A stretch of DNA of 64,000 nt from assembly GCF_000759025.1 (NCBI RefSeq), contig NZ_JPOS01000079.1:1-64000 (forward strand), in the 5' to 3' direction. How positions within the stretch are numbered: the first letter of the stretch is position 1; every line of letters starts with the position of its first letter. Both the position numbers and the translations under genes were made by a program. Shown in pieces: positions 1-8,384 of this stretch. A model generated the notes under the pieces. The model searched no databases, was not told the DNA's origin, and saw only the letters and a program-made list of their open reading frames with translations. Source of the stretch: Phaeodactylibacter xiamenensis. GTDB lineage: Bacteria > Bacteroidota > Bacteroidia > Chitinophagales > Saprospiraceae.

Positions 1-605
1 ATCTGACTGATCACACTGATCTTGCAACCCAGTGCCGCCCCACAAACATGCCCCGCTATTATGCCCCCGCTCGAAATCCGTGAAAATCCGCGCAATCCGT
101 CTAATCCGTGTTCCCCCTCACGCCGCGCACGACAATAGTACACTGAAGCCGCTGATCTGACTGATCACACTGATCTTGCAACCCAGTGCCGCCCCACAAA
201 CATGCCCCGCTCTTATGCCCCCGCTCGAAATCCGCGAAAATCCGCGCAATCCGTCTAATCCGTGTTCTCCCTCACGCCGCGCACGGCAATAGTAAACTGA
301 AGCCGCTGATCTGACTGAAACCACTGATCTCTGCAACCCAGTGCCGCCCCACAAACATGCCCCGCTCTTATGCCCCTGCTCGAAATCCGCGAAAATCCGC
401 GAAATCAGTCTAATCTGTGTTCCCCCTCACGCCGCGCACGGCAATAGTACACTGAAACCACTAATCTTTGCAACCCAGTGCCGCCCCACAAACATGCCCC
501 GCTCTTATGCCCCTGCTCGAAATCCGTGCAAATCTGCGCAATCAGTCTAATCCGTGTTCTCCCTCACGCCGCGCACGGCAATAGTAAACTGAAGCCGCTG
601 ATCTT
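1..605. repeat. Four-copy tandem intergenic repeat, unit 154 bp (last step 137 bp)
   Basis: Copies start at 1, 155 and 309, an exact 154-bp period. The fourth copy is shifted by 137 bp because about 17 bp near its left junction is missing. Each unit carries the same landmarks: ATCTGACTGATC, CAACCCAGTGCCGCCCC, a run of short AATCCGYG-like submotifs about 10-11 bp apart, and CACGCCGCGCACGGCAATAG. Neither 154 nor 137 is a multiple of three, so open frames across it are accidental. The array may continue to the left of the window. It ends about 125 bp before coaD. It is not a CRISPR array because there are no unique spacers between short repeats. Confidence 0.9.
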
Positions 606-730
606 TTCCACCAAGGCTTGCCTCGCTGAAGCGCCCCTGAAAAATCACCTAAACCCTATTCCCAATACCCAGTCTGCCCGATTTTTATATTTTTGTACTC
701 AATTCCCGAAAAGCCACCAAGCTCAACTAC

Positions 731-1204
731 ATGTCTAACATCGCCATTTTTCCAGGTTCCTTCGACCCCATCACCATTGGTCATGTCGACCTGATCAAGC
801 GCGCTCTGCCGCTTTACGATAAAATCATTGTTGCTATCGGCGTCAACAGCCAGAAGAAGTACCTTTTTTCCCTTGAGGAAAGGTTGGAGTGGCTCCGGGA
901 GGTCTTCGCAGATGAGCCCAAGGTGGAAGTCGGGCATTTCTCCGGCCTCACGGCACACTATGCCCGTCAGATTGGTGCGCGATACCTGCTGCGCGGCTTG
1001 CGGAATGCCTCTGACTTTGATTATGAAAAGACGATTTCCCAACTGAATAACATCGTTGGGGAGGGGATAGAAACTATTTTTCTGATTAGTCAGCCGGCCT
1101 ACTCCCACATTAGCTCCACAATCGTAAGGGAAATCATTATTGGCGGGGGAGATGCAACGCCCTTTGTGCCCGAGGCCCTGCGGGAGCGCTTTAAGTCTAC
1201 TTAA
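731..1204 (+). CDS. coaD: Phosphopantetheine adenylyltransferase
   Basis: CoaD transfers AMP from ATP to 4'-phosphopantetheine, giving dephospho-CoA in the penultimate step of cytosolic CoA synthesis. The 157-residue protein has the normal family length. It opens with the nucleotidyltransferase signature FPGSFDPITIGH, where T15 and H18 form the (T/H)xGH catalytic motif. It also has the RGLRNASDFDYE segment and a C-terminal ISSTIVRE motif, both typical of CoaD. The ATG at 731 lies directly before the first beta strand. The last 8 bases overlap the convergent protease gene on the other strand. The assignment is secure. Confidence 0.97.
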   Translation: MSNIAIFPGSFDPITIGHVDLIKRALPLYDKIIVAIGVNSQKKYLFSLEERLEWLREVFADEPKVEVGHFSGLTAHYARQIGARYLLRGLRNASDFDYEKTISQLNNIVGEGIETIFLISQPAYSHISSTIVREIIIGGGDATPFVPEALRERFKST

Positions 1205-1616
1205 GCTCTTTACGGGCGATGAGCGGGGTTTTGGGATTGACAATCATTTTCTCCTCGCGGGGTAAAAGCACTACATCCATATCCTCCAGAGGGATTTGGC
1301 CCAATAGGGGCTCATTGTCCCCAGGCAGCAAGACTGCTCTGGTGGTTGTAGCCCGGTTTTCAAATTGGATGTCAATGGGGCCTACGATTGGATACTTTTC
1401 CTGTTGTCCATTCGCCAATTCGAAGACTTGTTCATCAATAATCGGTAAGCCAAGCTGTTCTTTGATGGTTTCATTAATAGCGAGGTTATACGCGCCGCTA
1501 TCTACCAGAATGCTAAGCTCAAGGCTTCTAATGGCCGCTTTATCCATCGCTTTGGCATCAGCCAGAACGACATCCCGGGTATTAATGAGCCTTATTGTTG
1601 CATAAATTTTTCCCAT
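1197..1616 (-). CDS. Retropepsin-like clan AA aspartic protease domain protein
   Basis: This 139-residue protein is a single retropepsin-like fold. It carries the catalytic triplet D39-S40-G41 in LVDSGAYNLAI, followed by a strand-rich body and a LLGQIPLEDMDVVL segment matching the usual hydrophobic LLG(x)nxL stretch near the end of such domains. Bacterial one-domain members are thought to work as homodimers, each subunit supplying one Asp. No signal peptide or membrane segment is visible, so it is probably cytoplasmic. Its substrate is unknown. It converges on coaD with an 8-bp overlap, and the exonuclease gene lies 30 bp upstream on the same strand, so the two may be cotranscribed. Confidence 0.75.
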   Translation of the reverse strand: MGKIYATIRLINTRDVVLADAKAMDKAAIRSLELSILVDSGAYNLAINETIKEQLGLPIIDEQVFELANGQQEKYPIVGPIDIQFENRATTTRAVLLPGDNEPLLGQIPLEDMDVVLLPREEKMIVNPKTPLIARKELK

Positions 1617-1646
1617 GCTACAAATTACAAAACACTGCCATCATAA

Positions 1647-2399
1647 TCAATCCTCCCCGTCCACGTGCACGACCTGATCTTCTTCCAGCAGCGGCATAAG
1701 CTTGTAACGGAGGTAGAGCTGAGTGGTTGCCAGCACATCCTTCTCGCAGTAAAAGGAAATACGCCGCAGGTCCTTGTCTTCCCAGTATACCCGGCCTACC
1801 TGCGAGCCATCGATGTCATCTTTGGGCGATGGGAAGCCCAGCACAGCTGCCAGCAACTTCAGGGAGGTGAAGTTCTTACGGTCGCCGAAAGACCACATGT
1901 CCATCGTGTCGATGATGTGCTTGGTTTCCCAGGGTTTCTTGCCCGATAAGTCAAACGGAGCAGGCAGGGGCAAGCGGTTGATGATGAGGCGGCGGCAGAT
2001 GTAGGGGATGTCAAACTCCTTTGCATTGTGCCCGCAGAAACCGAATTTATTGGAGTCGTTGTAGTACTTGAAGACCATCTGTGAGAAGCCCTGCAGGAGC
2101 TCGGCTTCATTTTCACTGGCAAAGGACTTGAGCCGGATTTTGAGTTTTTTTTCTGCTTTATCCCGGTGTACCACACCAACGGAGATACAAACGATTTTTC
2201 CGAACTCTGCAAAGATGCCAGCCTTTTCTGTATAAGATTCTGCTACCTCTTCTTCAGTTAGTGGTTCGGTCCGGCCACGCGCCAGCTGATTGGCTTTGAT
2301 GGTCCAGAGTGCTTTGAGGTCGTCATTGAGCCCATCGAAATTAGGCTTTCCTGAAACGGTTTCGATATCCAGGAACAGAATGTTGGCTATATCAGGCAT
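1647..2399 (-). CDS. DEDDy 3'-5' exonuclease, PolB-exonuclease-like
   Basis: The protein resembles the predicted 3'-5' exonuclease family related to the proofreading domain of B-family DNA polymerases. Exo I is FLDIETV with D11 and E13. Exo II is GHNAKEFDIPYICRR with D130. Exo III is FYCEKDV with Y217 and D221, the DEDDy pattern. All the metal-binding acidic residues are present, so it should be active. There is no polymerase domain, so a role in DNA or RNA trimming is likely but unproven. A start at 2444 would add 15 residues, but the ATG at 2399 gives the natural MPDIANILFLDIET start. The protein is then 250 residues. Confidence 0.8.
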   Translation of the reverse strand: MPDIANILFLDIETVSGKPNFDGLNDDLKALWTIKANQLARGRTEPLTEEEVAESYTEKAGIFAEFGKIVCISVGVVHRDKAEKKLKIRLKSFASENEAELLQGFSQMVFKYYNDSNKFGFCGHNAKEFDIPYICRRLIINRLPLPAPFDLSGKKPWETKHIIDTMDMWSFGDRKNFTSLKLLAAVLGFPSPKDDIDGSQVGRVYWEDKDLRRISFYCEKDVLATTQLYLRYKLMPLLEEDQVVHVDGED

Positions 2400-2610
2400 A
2401 GAAGATGCGATTTTTGACAAAAATAAAATAAATACAGCTACCAAATCCTATCGGGAGCGATATGGGGGCGTAAGTGTTTGGCGATTTGTAATAAAATTTC
2501 GATTTTAACGCCCGCTTCTGAATAAATATTCAGCAGCGTATTGTCTACAAAATTATGATACAAGGTGGAGTGGCCCAAAAGTGGGCGCCTGGCCTTTAAA
2601 ACCAAAACTT

Positions 2611-3678
2611 ATGCTTCGTTCAAAAATTGGGGGCATTGGTTCCTACGTGCCCGATAAAGTGGTAACCAATGACGATTTAACCAGAGTCATGGATACCAGT
2701 GATGAGTGGATTCAGGAGCGGACCGGCATTAAAGAGCGCCGGTATGGCACCAAACACGAAGAGACTACGACCACCATGGGGGCCCGCGCCGCTGAGATTG
2801 CCATCGAACGTGCCGGGATCAGTAAGGAAGATATAGATTTTATCATTTTCGCCACCCTCAGCCCGGACTACTATTTCCCTGGCTGTGGTGTTTTGCTGCA
2901 GCGCGAGTTGGGTATAACTAATACCGAGATTGGCGCGCTGGACATCCGGAATCAGTGCAGTGGGTTTGTGTATGGGCTGTCTGTAGCAGACCAGTTTGTG
3001 AAGACCGGCATGTACAAAAACGTACTGCTGGTAGGCGCAGAAATGCACTCTATGGGCCTGGATTTTAGCACAGAGGGCCGTGGTGTGACTGTCATTTTTG
3101 GCGATGGTGCCGGTGCGGTTGTGCTACAGCCCACTGAAGAAGAAGGTCAGGGCGTGCTCCAAACCTGCCTGCACTCGGATGGTACCTATGCAGAAAAACT
3201 GGCCTTTATCAACCCCGGCTCCCACGGTGGCTACCATAAAAAATATACCGGTGAGGAAGTCGATTATGGCTATTCGGATGCTGAATTTGGCGAGATTTTC
3301 CTGAATCAGCACATGCTCGACAACGATCAGATCTACCCGAATATGGAAGGGCAGTTCGTATTCAAAATGGCCGTGCAGAAATTCCCTCAGGTCATCATGG
3401 AGGCCCTGGAGAAAGCGGGCCTGAAGAAAGAAGACATCAATATGCTCGTGCCTCATCAGGCCAATCTGCGCATTAGCCAGTTCGTGCAAAAGCGCCTGGG
3501 GCTTAAGGATGAGCAGGTTTGGAATAACATTCAAAAATATGGCAACACCACTGCGGCATCTGTGCCCATCGCGCTTTGCGAAGCCTGGGAGTCCGGCGCA
3601 GTCAGGGATGGTGACCTGGTGTGCCTGGCTGCTTTTGGCAGTGGTTTCACCTGGGGCGCAGCTCTGATCAGATGGTAA
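2611..3678 (+). CDS. fabH: Beta-ketoacyl-ACP synthase III
   Basis: FabH condenses acetyl-CoA or another short acyl-CoA with malonyl-ACP to start type II fatty acid synthesis. In the 355-residue protein the catalytic triad is visible: C116 in IRNQCSGFVYGL, H282 in VPHQANLRI and N312 in YGNTTAAS. The C-terminal glycine-rich FGSGFTWGAALIRW is also typical. The start at 2611 is chosen over an upstream GTG at 2581 because MLRSKIGGIGSYVP matches the family N terminus. The body is slightly longer than E. coli FabH, with an insert around residues 190-240, as in a second FabH class found in Bacteroidota. It stands alone, without other fab genes beside it. Confidence 0.93.
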   Translation: MLRSKIGGIGSYVPDKVVTNDDLTRVMDTSDEWIQERTGIKERRYGTKHEETTTTMGARAAEIAIERAGISKEDIDFIIFATLSPDYYFPGCGVLLQRELGITNTEIGALDIRNQCSGFVYGLSVADQFVKTGMYKNVLLVGAEMHSMGLDFSTEGRGVTVIFGDGAGAVVLQPTEEEGQGVLQTCLHSDGTYAEKLAFINPGSHGGYHKKYTGEEVDYGYSDAEFGEIFLNQHMLDNDQIYPNMEGQFVFKMAVQKFPQVIMEALEKAGLKKEDINMLVPHQANLRISQFVQKRLGLKDEQVWNNIQKYGNTTAASVPIALCEAWESGAVRDGDLVCLAAFGSGFTWGAALIRW

Positions 3679-3817
3679 GCTGAACCAAAGCGACAGGAAT
3701 GCTAAACAGGAGGTTTCCTATCTGTTTCTGGGCATTCCCTGCCAAATTTTGTATGTTAGCTGTTCATCTTCTATTCACGGAAGTTGTATTAACTTTTTCA
3801 TAGCACATTAATTTTGG

Positions 3818-3847
3818 TCCCCGTTCATTGCAGCGGGGATTTTTTTT
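3818..3847 (+). terminator. Rho-independent terminator downstream of fabH
   Basis: A six-pair stem TCCCCG/CGGGGA (3818-3823 with 3834-3839) closes a 10-base loop and is followed directly by a run of eight T. It lies about 140 bp past fabH and 110 bp before the next gene. Confidence 0.75.
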
Positions 3848-3956
3848 GCCTGACAGACTTTAACGGATGGCTGCCTGGTGCAGGGTTATGTGGATTCGCT
3901 GGCCGGAAAAGACAATACGGTAAGCCCGAAAACAGTTTTATCTACGAAATCAACCA

Positions 3957-4517
3957 ATGAGGAAAATGAAGGAAAAGGTGTTATTTTTTTGTTTGGGCTT
4001 TTTACTGGCCGGCGCATCTGTACTGCATGCACAGGAGGAACCGGTGGCTACGGAAGCTGAGTATGACAAAGCTTATGAGCGGCGCATTAAGCAGGAATAC
4101 CTGTATGGGGTATACATCCCCAAGGACCTGAGCGACGCTATTGTTCAACTGAATAAACTTGCAGACCGGGAGTCGCTCCAGAAGTTTCGTATGGCGGAGG
4201 AGGAGGAAGCCGTTCGCAAGTTACACTTTAGCCTCGGGCGGTGGATTATTCATAACTGGGGCTTTTACGGGGGGTCTCGTCTTTCGGTGGCCCTCAAAGA
4301 CATGGGCGTGCACCATCCTGATGACATGGCGCGGCTCATCATCCGGTCCATGCACCGAAGCTTGAATAAAAAACCAATAGAAGTAAAAGAACAGGTTATT
4401 GCGCTGCAGGAAGCCCGGGAAGCAGAACGGAAAAAGCGAATGGAATCTGCAGAAATCCTCTACGAAGGAAAACGGCAGTTGAACCGGGATTCAGTGGAGC
4501 TTCGTAAACAACGATAG
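3957..4517 (+). CDS. DUF6794-like secreted or periplasmic protein
   Basis: This 186-residue protein has an N-terminal signal peptide (KEKVLFFCLGFLLAGASVLHAQ, shown here only in part as positions 6-26) ending near AQ. The central segment IPKDLSDAIVQLNKLADRE followed by LGRWIIHNWGFYG and then DDMARLIIRSMHRSL fits the small DUF6794 domain, for which no function is known to me. The C-terminal third is highly charged and probably helical (EAREAERKKRMESAE). The next gene is convergent and begins its stop only 9 bp away. Location outside the cytoplasm is inferred from the signal peptide. Confidence 0.65.
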   Translation: MRKMKEKVLFFCLGFLLAGASVLHAQEEPVATEAEYDKAYERRIKQEYLYGVYIPKDLSDAIVQLNKLADRESLQKFRMAEEEEAVRKLHFSLGRWIIHNWGFYGGSRLSVALKDMGVHHPDDMARLIIRSMHRSLNKKPIEVKEQVIALQEAREAERKKRMESAEILYEGKRQLNRDSVELRKQR

Positions 4518-4526
4518 TCTTAGCCC

Positions 4527-6971
4527 TTATTTGAGAAAGGCCCGGATGTGCGCCACTACCTCATCGGCACATTCCCATTGAATGAAGTGCCCGCACTTAG
4601 ACACAAAGAAAAGCCTGGCGTTAGGGAGTTGGGCTGCTCCCTCCCGGGCTACCTTCTCTGTGGTCAGGCCAGGGTTGATCATTTTGTTGGGGATAAGGGC
4701 ATCCTCTTTTCCGTACAAGACTAAGGTGGGGAGTTGCAAGTCCGGGAGGCGGTCGAAAACCGGGTGGTCAAGCATGCCGAGGACGCATCTGGGGATCATG
4801 TTGCAGTACTGTACGTAAGCTTCCGTATCTGCTCTTAATGCCATGCGTTCATCGATCATGAACTGCGCATCAGCAGGGAACTGATGGAAATTGGCGTGGA
4901 AGTTGCGCTCAATCTGATGGACAGGCGTAGCGCGCAATAACGCTGGTTTGTAAAAGGTCCGCAACCACTCCCGTGCAGCCGAGTTGAAACGCTCAAACCC
5001 GGCCGGGGCCAGCAGGATGAGCTTTGCAAAATGTTCCTGTGCCTGGAGTGCCGTAAAAATACTGGTCTGCCCGCCCATGGAATGACCGATGAGGACCGGC
5101 TGCCGGAGCTTCAGCGCCTCCTTAAATTGTAAAAGGGTTTCGGCAAAAAATGGAATATCAAAAGAATAGTCGCCTTTGTCAGACAGCCCGTACCCCGGCA
5201 AATCCAGCGCAACGCACCGATAATCGGACGACAGCTGTGGAATGACCTTGTCCCAGGCCTTCAGGTTACTGCCCAGCCCATGCACCATCAGCAGTGTGGT
5301 ACGCCCTTTGCCACGGTCCGTGTAATGAACCTTTGTGCCATTGGGCAAATCTATAAAGCGGTGCCATTCTGAAGCTTGTGCCAAAGCCATTGCTGATGAG
5401 GTTGCTGATGAATCAGGGGGAGGCGAAGCTACACTTTGTTGCGGACTTTTCGGGCGTGCTGCTGCTTTTTTACCTTCCTTTGGCCGCAGCCAGAGGTACA
5501 CTAATCCGCCAACAAGCAGTGAAGCCAGTATAGCAAAGGTCACGGCTACGGCCGGATTGCGGACCTCGGCCTGCATATACCAGCCAATGCGCCCGTAGTA
5601 GACGCCAAAGTGGACCAGAACCGCAGTCAGGCTTGCCGCTATCGGTGCCTGACGGGGGACTTCCTTCAGGAAAATGCCCATCAATACAGGTACAAAGGCT
5701 GCAGAGAAATAAGCATAGACTCCATTCTGAGCAAAAATGCCCACGCTCAGGCTGGGATGAATCAGCTGCTCGTAGGAAAGAGCTATGGAAATGACTGCGA
5801 GTATGACAATAACTATTTTATTAATAGCAACAAGCCGCTTTGCTTTGGTATGGCCTGCCCCCAGCTTGTGGCCGAGCACCGGGTCGATAATGTCTGATGT
5901 TATGGTTGAAGATAAGGACTGAATAAGGCCTTCCAGGGTTGAGAGGCCGGCAGAAATCAGACCGAGGATGACGACCAGCCCCACCATTACCGGGAACTCC
6001 GTAACCACATAGGTCGGGATGATGCCATCCATGCTAATGGGGGCGCCATCTGCAGTAAGGTCCGGAAACCGAAGGCGGGCATAAAGCCCGGCCAACACAA
6101 CGGAAAAGAATAAGGTTTCTACCAGGATGCCTGTGAGCAGGTACCGGTTGACGTCCCGCTCGTCTTTGAGCAGTAGTGATTTGGTGATTATATGAGGCTG
6201 GCATACGATGGCAATACCAACAATCAGGGAGCAAAAAACAATCTCAAAGTAGTCCCGGAACAGAAAACTCTCTGGGTTAACGGGTGATGCCAGCAGAGGG
6301 TCAACGGCAGCCAACTTATCCAGGAACCCTTTGACCCCATCGCTGAAGTGCTCATACCCGGACCCCAGCAGAATAAAAGCAACGATCGTCATCAGTACTG
6401 CCTGTATGGTATTGGTGTAGACCATAGAGTTGGCCCCGCCAAACATCATGTAACCAAAGACAAACACGATCAGCCCGATGAGGACGTATAGCTCTTCTGC
6501 ATTCAGGGCTTTGGCCAGAACTTTAGTCAGGCCAACACAAATCAACACTATAAAGGTGATGAGCAGGAGCGACAGGAACCCGAAAAACAGGGCATATTGC
6601 TTACTGCCATAGCGTTTGCCGATCCACTGCGCCATAGTGAGCGCTTTTACCGTAGCGCCATGCTTGCGGAAGCTTTTAGTCAGTACAATGAGCGAGAGGT
6701 AAATGCCAAGTGGCATCACCAACCCAAATGCCAGCAGCCCACTGATGCCATACAGCGCAATAAAGCCGGGGTTGATAATAAAGGTAGCAGCGCTTGTCAT
6801 TGAAGCAGCGAGAGACAACCCGACGACCACAGGGGAAAACTGAATTGAGCCAAGGGCATAGTCTGCTATGGAGGTCGTCCGCATTGCGCCGCGGATGACA
6901 AAGAATAGAATAGCTGCGCCGTAGAGGGCGAGCAGGCCTGCAGTGGCCCATACCAGTTCCTGTGAAGCCAT
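4527..6971 (-). CDS. Sodium:solute symporter fused to an alpha/beta hydrolase
   Basis: One uninterrupted 814-residue frame joins two enzyme-sized parts. Residues 1-500 are a sodium:solute symporter (SSS) family permease with about 13 hydrophobic segments and the helix GLISAGLSTLEGLIQSLSS, which matches the family sodium-site signature. Residues 500-535 are a Lys/Ala/Pro/Ser-rich linker. Residues 538-814 are an alpha/beta hydrolase with oxyanion HGLGS (564-568), nucleophile S631 in GHSMGG, D757 in YGKEDALIP and H795 in KCGHFIQWE, so the triad is complete. With 13 segments the hydrolase should face the cytoplasm. Substrate is unknown. It might cleave an imported ester, amide or thioester. It is divergent from phaB. 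Confidence 0.85.
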   Translation of the reverse strand: MASQELVWATAGLLALYGAAILFFVIRGAMRTTSIADYALGSIQFSPVVVGLSLAASMTSAATFIINPGFIALYGISGLLAFGLVMPLGIYLSLIVLTKSFRKHGATVKALTMAQWIGKRYGSKQYALFFGFLSLLLITFIVLICVGLTKVLAKALNAEELYVLIGLIVFVFGYMMFGGANSMVYTNTIQAVLMTIVAFILLGSGYEHFSDGVKGFLDKLAAVDPLLASPVNPESFLFRDYFEIVFCSLIVGIAIVCQPHIITKSLLLKDERDVNRYLLTGILVETLFFSVVLAGLYARLRFPDLTADGAPISMDGIIPTYVVTEFPVMVGLVVILGLISAGLSTLEGLIQSLSSTITSDIIDPVLGHKLGAGHTKAKRLVAINKIVIVILAVISIALSYEQLIHPSLSVGIFAQNGVYAYFSAAFVPVLMGIFLKEVPRQAPIAASLTAVLVHFGVYYGRIGWYMQAEVRNPAVAVTFAILASLLVGGLVYLWLRPKEGKKAAARPKSPQQSVASPPPDSSATSSAMALAQASEWHRFIDLPNGTKVHYTDRGKGRTTLLMVHGLGSNLKAWDKVIPQLSSDYRCVALDLPGYGLSDKGDYSFDIPFFAETLLQFKEALKLRQPVLIGHSMGGQTSIFTALQAQEHFAKLILLAPAGFERFNSAAREWLRTFYKPALLRATPVHQIERNFHANFHQFPADAQFMIDERMALRADTEAYVQYCNMIPRCVLGMLDHPVFDRLPDLQLPTLVLYGKEDALIPNKMINPGLTTEKVAREGAAQLPNARLFFVSKCGHFIQWECADEVVAHIRAFLK

Positions 6972-7223
6972 TTATTGAGTGCTAATTTTCTTTGATGAAA
7001 ATAGAAGAAAACCAATGAAAAGCAGGTCAGTTGATGAATTTATAAATAAAAATACGGGGTGGACTTAAGTACTTTTATTTAAAAATTTGAGTGGTATTAC
7101 CGTGGATGAGCACTGAGAAAGCTAGTGCATGCAATGGTCTTGTACGAGGATTCTTTTGCAGGCTGGCAGGGGTTGACCCATTGCCGGGGTGATGAAAATC
7201 AGCAGCAAACAACTTTTAAAAAG

Positions 7224-7244
7224 ATATAGATATCTATATATTTG
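7224..7244 (+). promoter_or_regulatory. Candidate phaB promoter -7 element overlapped by a 16-bp perfect palindrome
   Basis: ATATAGATATCTATAT at 7224-7239 is a perfect palindrome. It overlaps TATATTTG at 7237-7244, which fits the Bacteroidota -7 consensus TAnnTTTG. The -33 TTG is weak (TTT at the right distance). The start of phaB is 48 bp downstream. The rest of the 321-bp divergent spacer (6972-7292) is AT-rich and shows nothing else I can name. A regulator binding the palindrome would block the promoter, but this is inference. Confidence 0.45.
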
Positions 7245-7292
7245 TATTTGAAAGTAAAAGTGTAAACCAATACACCAAAAATCTCAGGTATC

Positions 7293-8039
7293 ATGACAAC
7301 AGACAAAAAGAATATTGCATTGGTAACCGGAGCCACAGGCGGGCTGGGAACCGATATGGTCAAGCAATTAATGGACGATGGCTACGTTGTGGCAGCTAAC
7401 TACCGAAGCCCTAATAAAGCAGAAGTATGGAAGGCAGAAATGGAAGCGGCAGGCTATGCGCCCCAACTATTTCAGGCGGATGTCTCTGATTTTGCTCAGG
7501 TTGGCAATATGATAGAGCAAATTGAGGCAGAACTGGGCACCGTTGACATTCTGGTCAATAATGCGGGTATTACCCGGGACGGGGCATTTAAGAAAATGAG
7601 CCCTGAAAACTGGGATGCGGTTATGAGAGCCAATTTGTACAGTGTCTTCAACTGCTGTCGGCACGTCATTAACCCAATGATTGAGCAGGGCTATGGGCGG
7701 ATTATCAATATTTCATCTGTTAACGGGCAACGTGCTCAGTTTGGGCAGTGCAACTACGCTGCAGCGAAGGCGGGCATGCATGGTTTTACGAAAACACTGG
7801 CTATTGAGGTGGCCCGAAAAGGAGTAACGGTAAATACCATTTCTCCGGGTTATATTGCCACAGATATGGTCATGGCAGTAGATGAGTCCGTACGGGAAAA
7901 GATTGTCAAAGGCATCCCCATCGGCCGGCTCGGTGGCACTTATGAAATTGCCCACCTTGTTTCTTTTCTGGCTTCAAAGGATGCGGCCTTTATTACCGGG
8001 GCCAATTACGCAATCAACGGTGGCCAGCATGTGTACTGA
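7293..8039 (+). CDS. phaB: Acetoacetyl-CoA reductase (PhaB-type short-chain dehydrogenase)
   Basis: The 248-residue protein is a classical NAD(P)-dependent short-chain dehydrogenase. It has the cofactor motif TGATGGLG (12-19), NNAGITRDG, and the catalytic pair Y155 and K159 in YAAAKAG. The stretches NGQRAQFGQCNY, VNTISPGYIATDMV and the C-terminal NGGQHVY are more like PhaB than FabG. PhaB reduces acetoacetyl-CoA to (R)-3-hydroxybutyryl-CoA for polyhydroxybutyrate synthesis. No phaA or phaC is in the window, so a general 3-oxoacyl reductase role remains possible. The gene is divergent from the symporter-hydrolase fusion. Confidence 0.85.
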   Translation: MTTDKKNIALVTGATGGLGTDMVKQLMDDGYVVAANYRSPNKAEVWKAEMEAAGYAPQLFQADVSDFAQVGNMIEQIEAELGTVDILVNNAGITRDGAFKKMSPENWDAVMRANLYSVFNCCRHVINPMIEQGYGRIINISSVNGQRAQFGQCNYAAAKAGMHGFTKTLAIEVARKGVTVNTISPGYIATDMVMAVDESVREKIVKGIPIGRLGGTYEIAHLVSFLASKDAAFITGANYAINGGQHVY

Positions 8040-8153
8040 TTAGAAAGAGTTAATCCCCTTTACCTGTTTTGGAATCTGACAATATCAAACGGTCCTCTCT
8101 GCACATTGGTGCAGGGTTTGAAGGCCTTAGAGATGCTAACATATTATCTCTTA

Positions 8154-8324
8154 GAGCGTGTTGGGATTTTGGTCTTCTAGTCGAAAACTAGCAATTTTTT
8201 GATTAGACGAGACCCGAAAACCGGAGTTTAGCCAAAGCTAAATGAGGATTTTCGGGGCGAAGTATAAGCGAAAAAGTGTCCCGGTGCACCGGGACAGACC
8301 GATTACTAAAGTCCCAACACGCTC
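8154..8324. mobile_element. MITE-like element, 171 bp, 13-bp terminal inverted repeats and TTA target duplication
   Basis: The ends GAGCGTGTTGGGA (8154-8166) and TCCCAACACGCTC (8312-8324) are perfect inverted repeats. They are flanked on both sides by TTA (8151-8153 and 8325-8327), a direct duplication as made by some IS5-family groups that target TNA. There is no coding capacity. Inside are a 20-bp perfect palindrome TGTCCCGGTGCACCGGGACA (8277-8296) and a hairpin with TTTAGC/GCTAAA and CCCGAAAA/TTTTCGGG arms, so the transcript would be highly structured. It fills most of the 345-bp gap between phaB and the convergent histidine kinase gene and may also end transcription there. Confidence 0.75.
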
Positions 8325-8384
8325 TTAATGTCAATCAAGCCAGTGATTGGCGGTACGCTGAACACTGGCTTTTTTTAAGCACTG

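Noticed and set aside
1-605. CRISPR array
   Set aside because: The repeated unit is 137-154 bp with no short repeat and no unique spacers.
118-738. Several open frames of 60-90 codons in the left repeat
   Set aside because: They follow the 154-bp repeat, which is not a multiple of three, and have no recognisable protein character.
656-1243. 195-codon frame opposite coaD
   Set aside because: It is entirely antisense to a secure gene and lacks any family motif.
7293-8039. Calling the reductase fabG
   Set aside because: Several segments match PhaB better and fatty-acid genes are not next to it, though a FabG role cannot be excluded.
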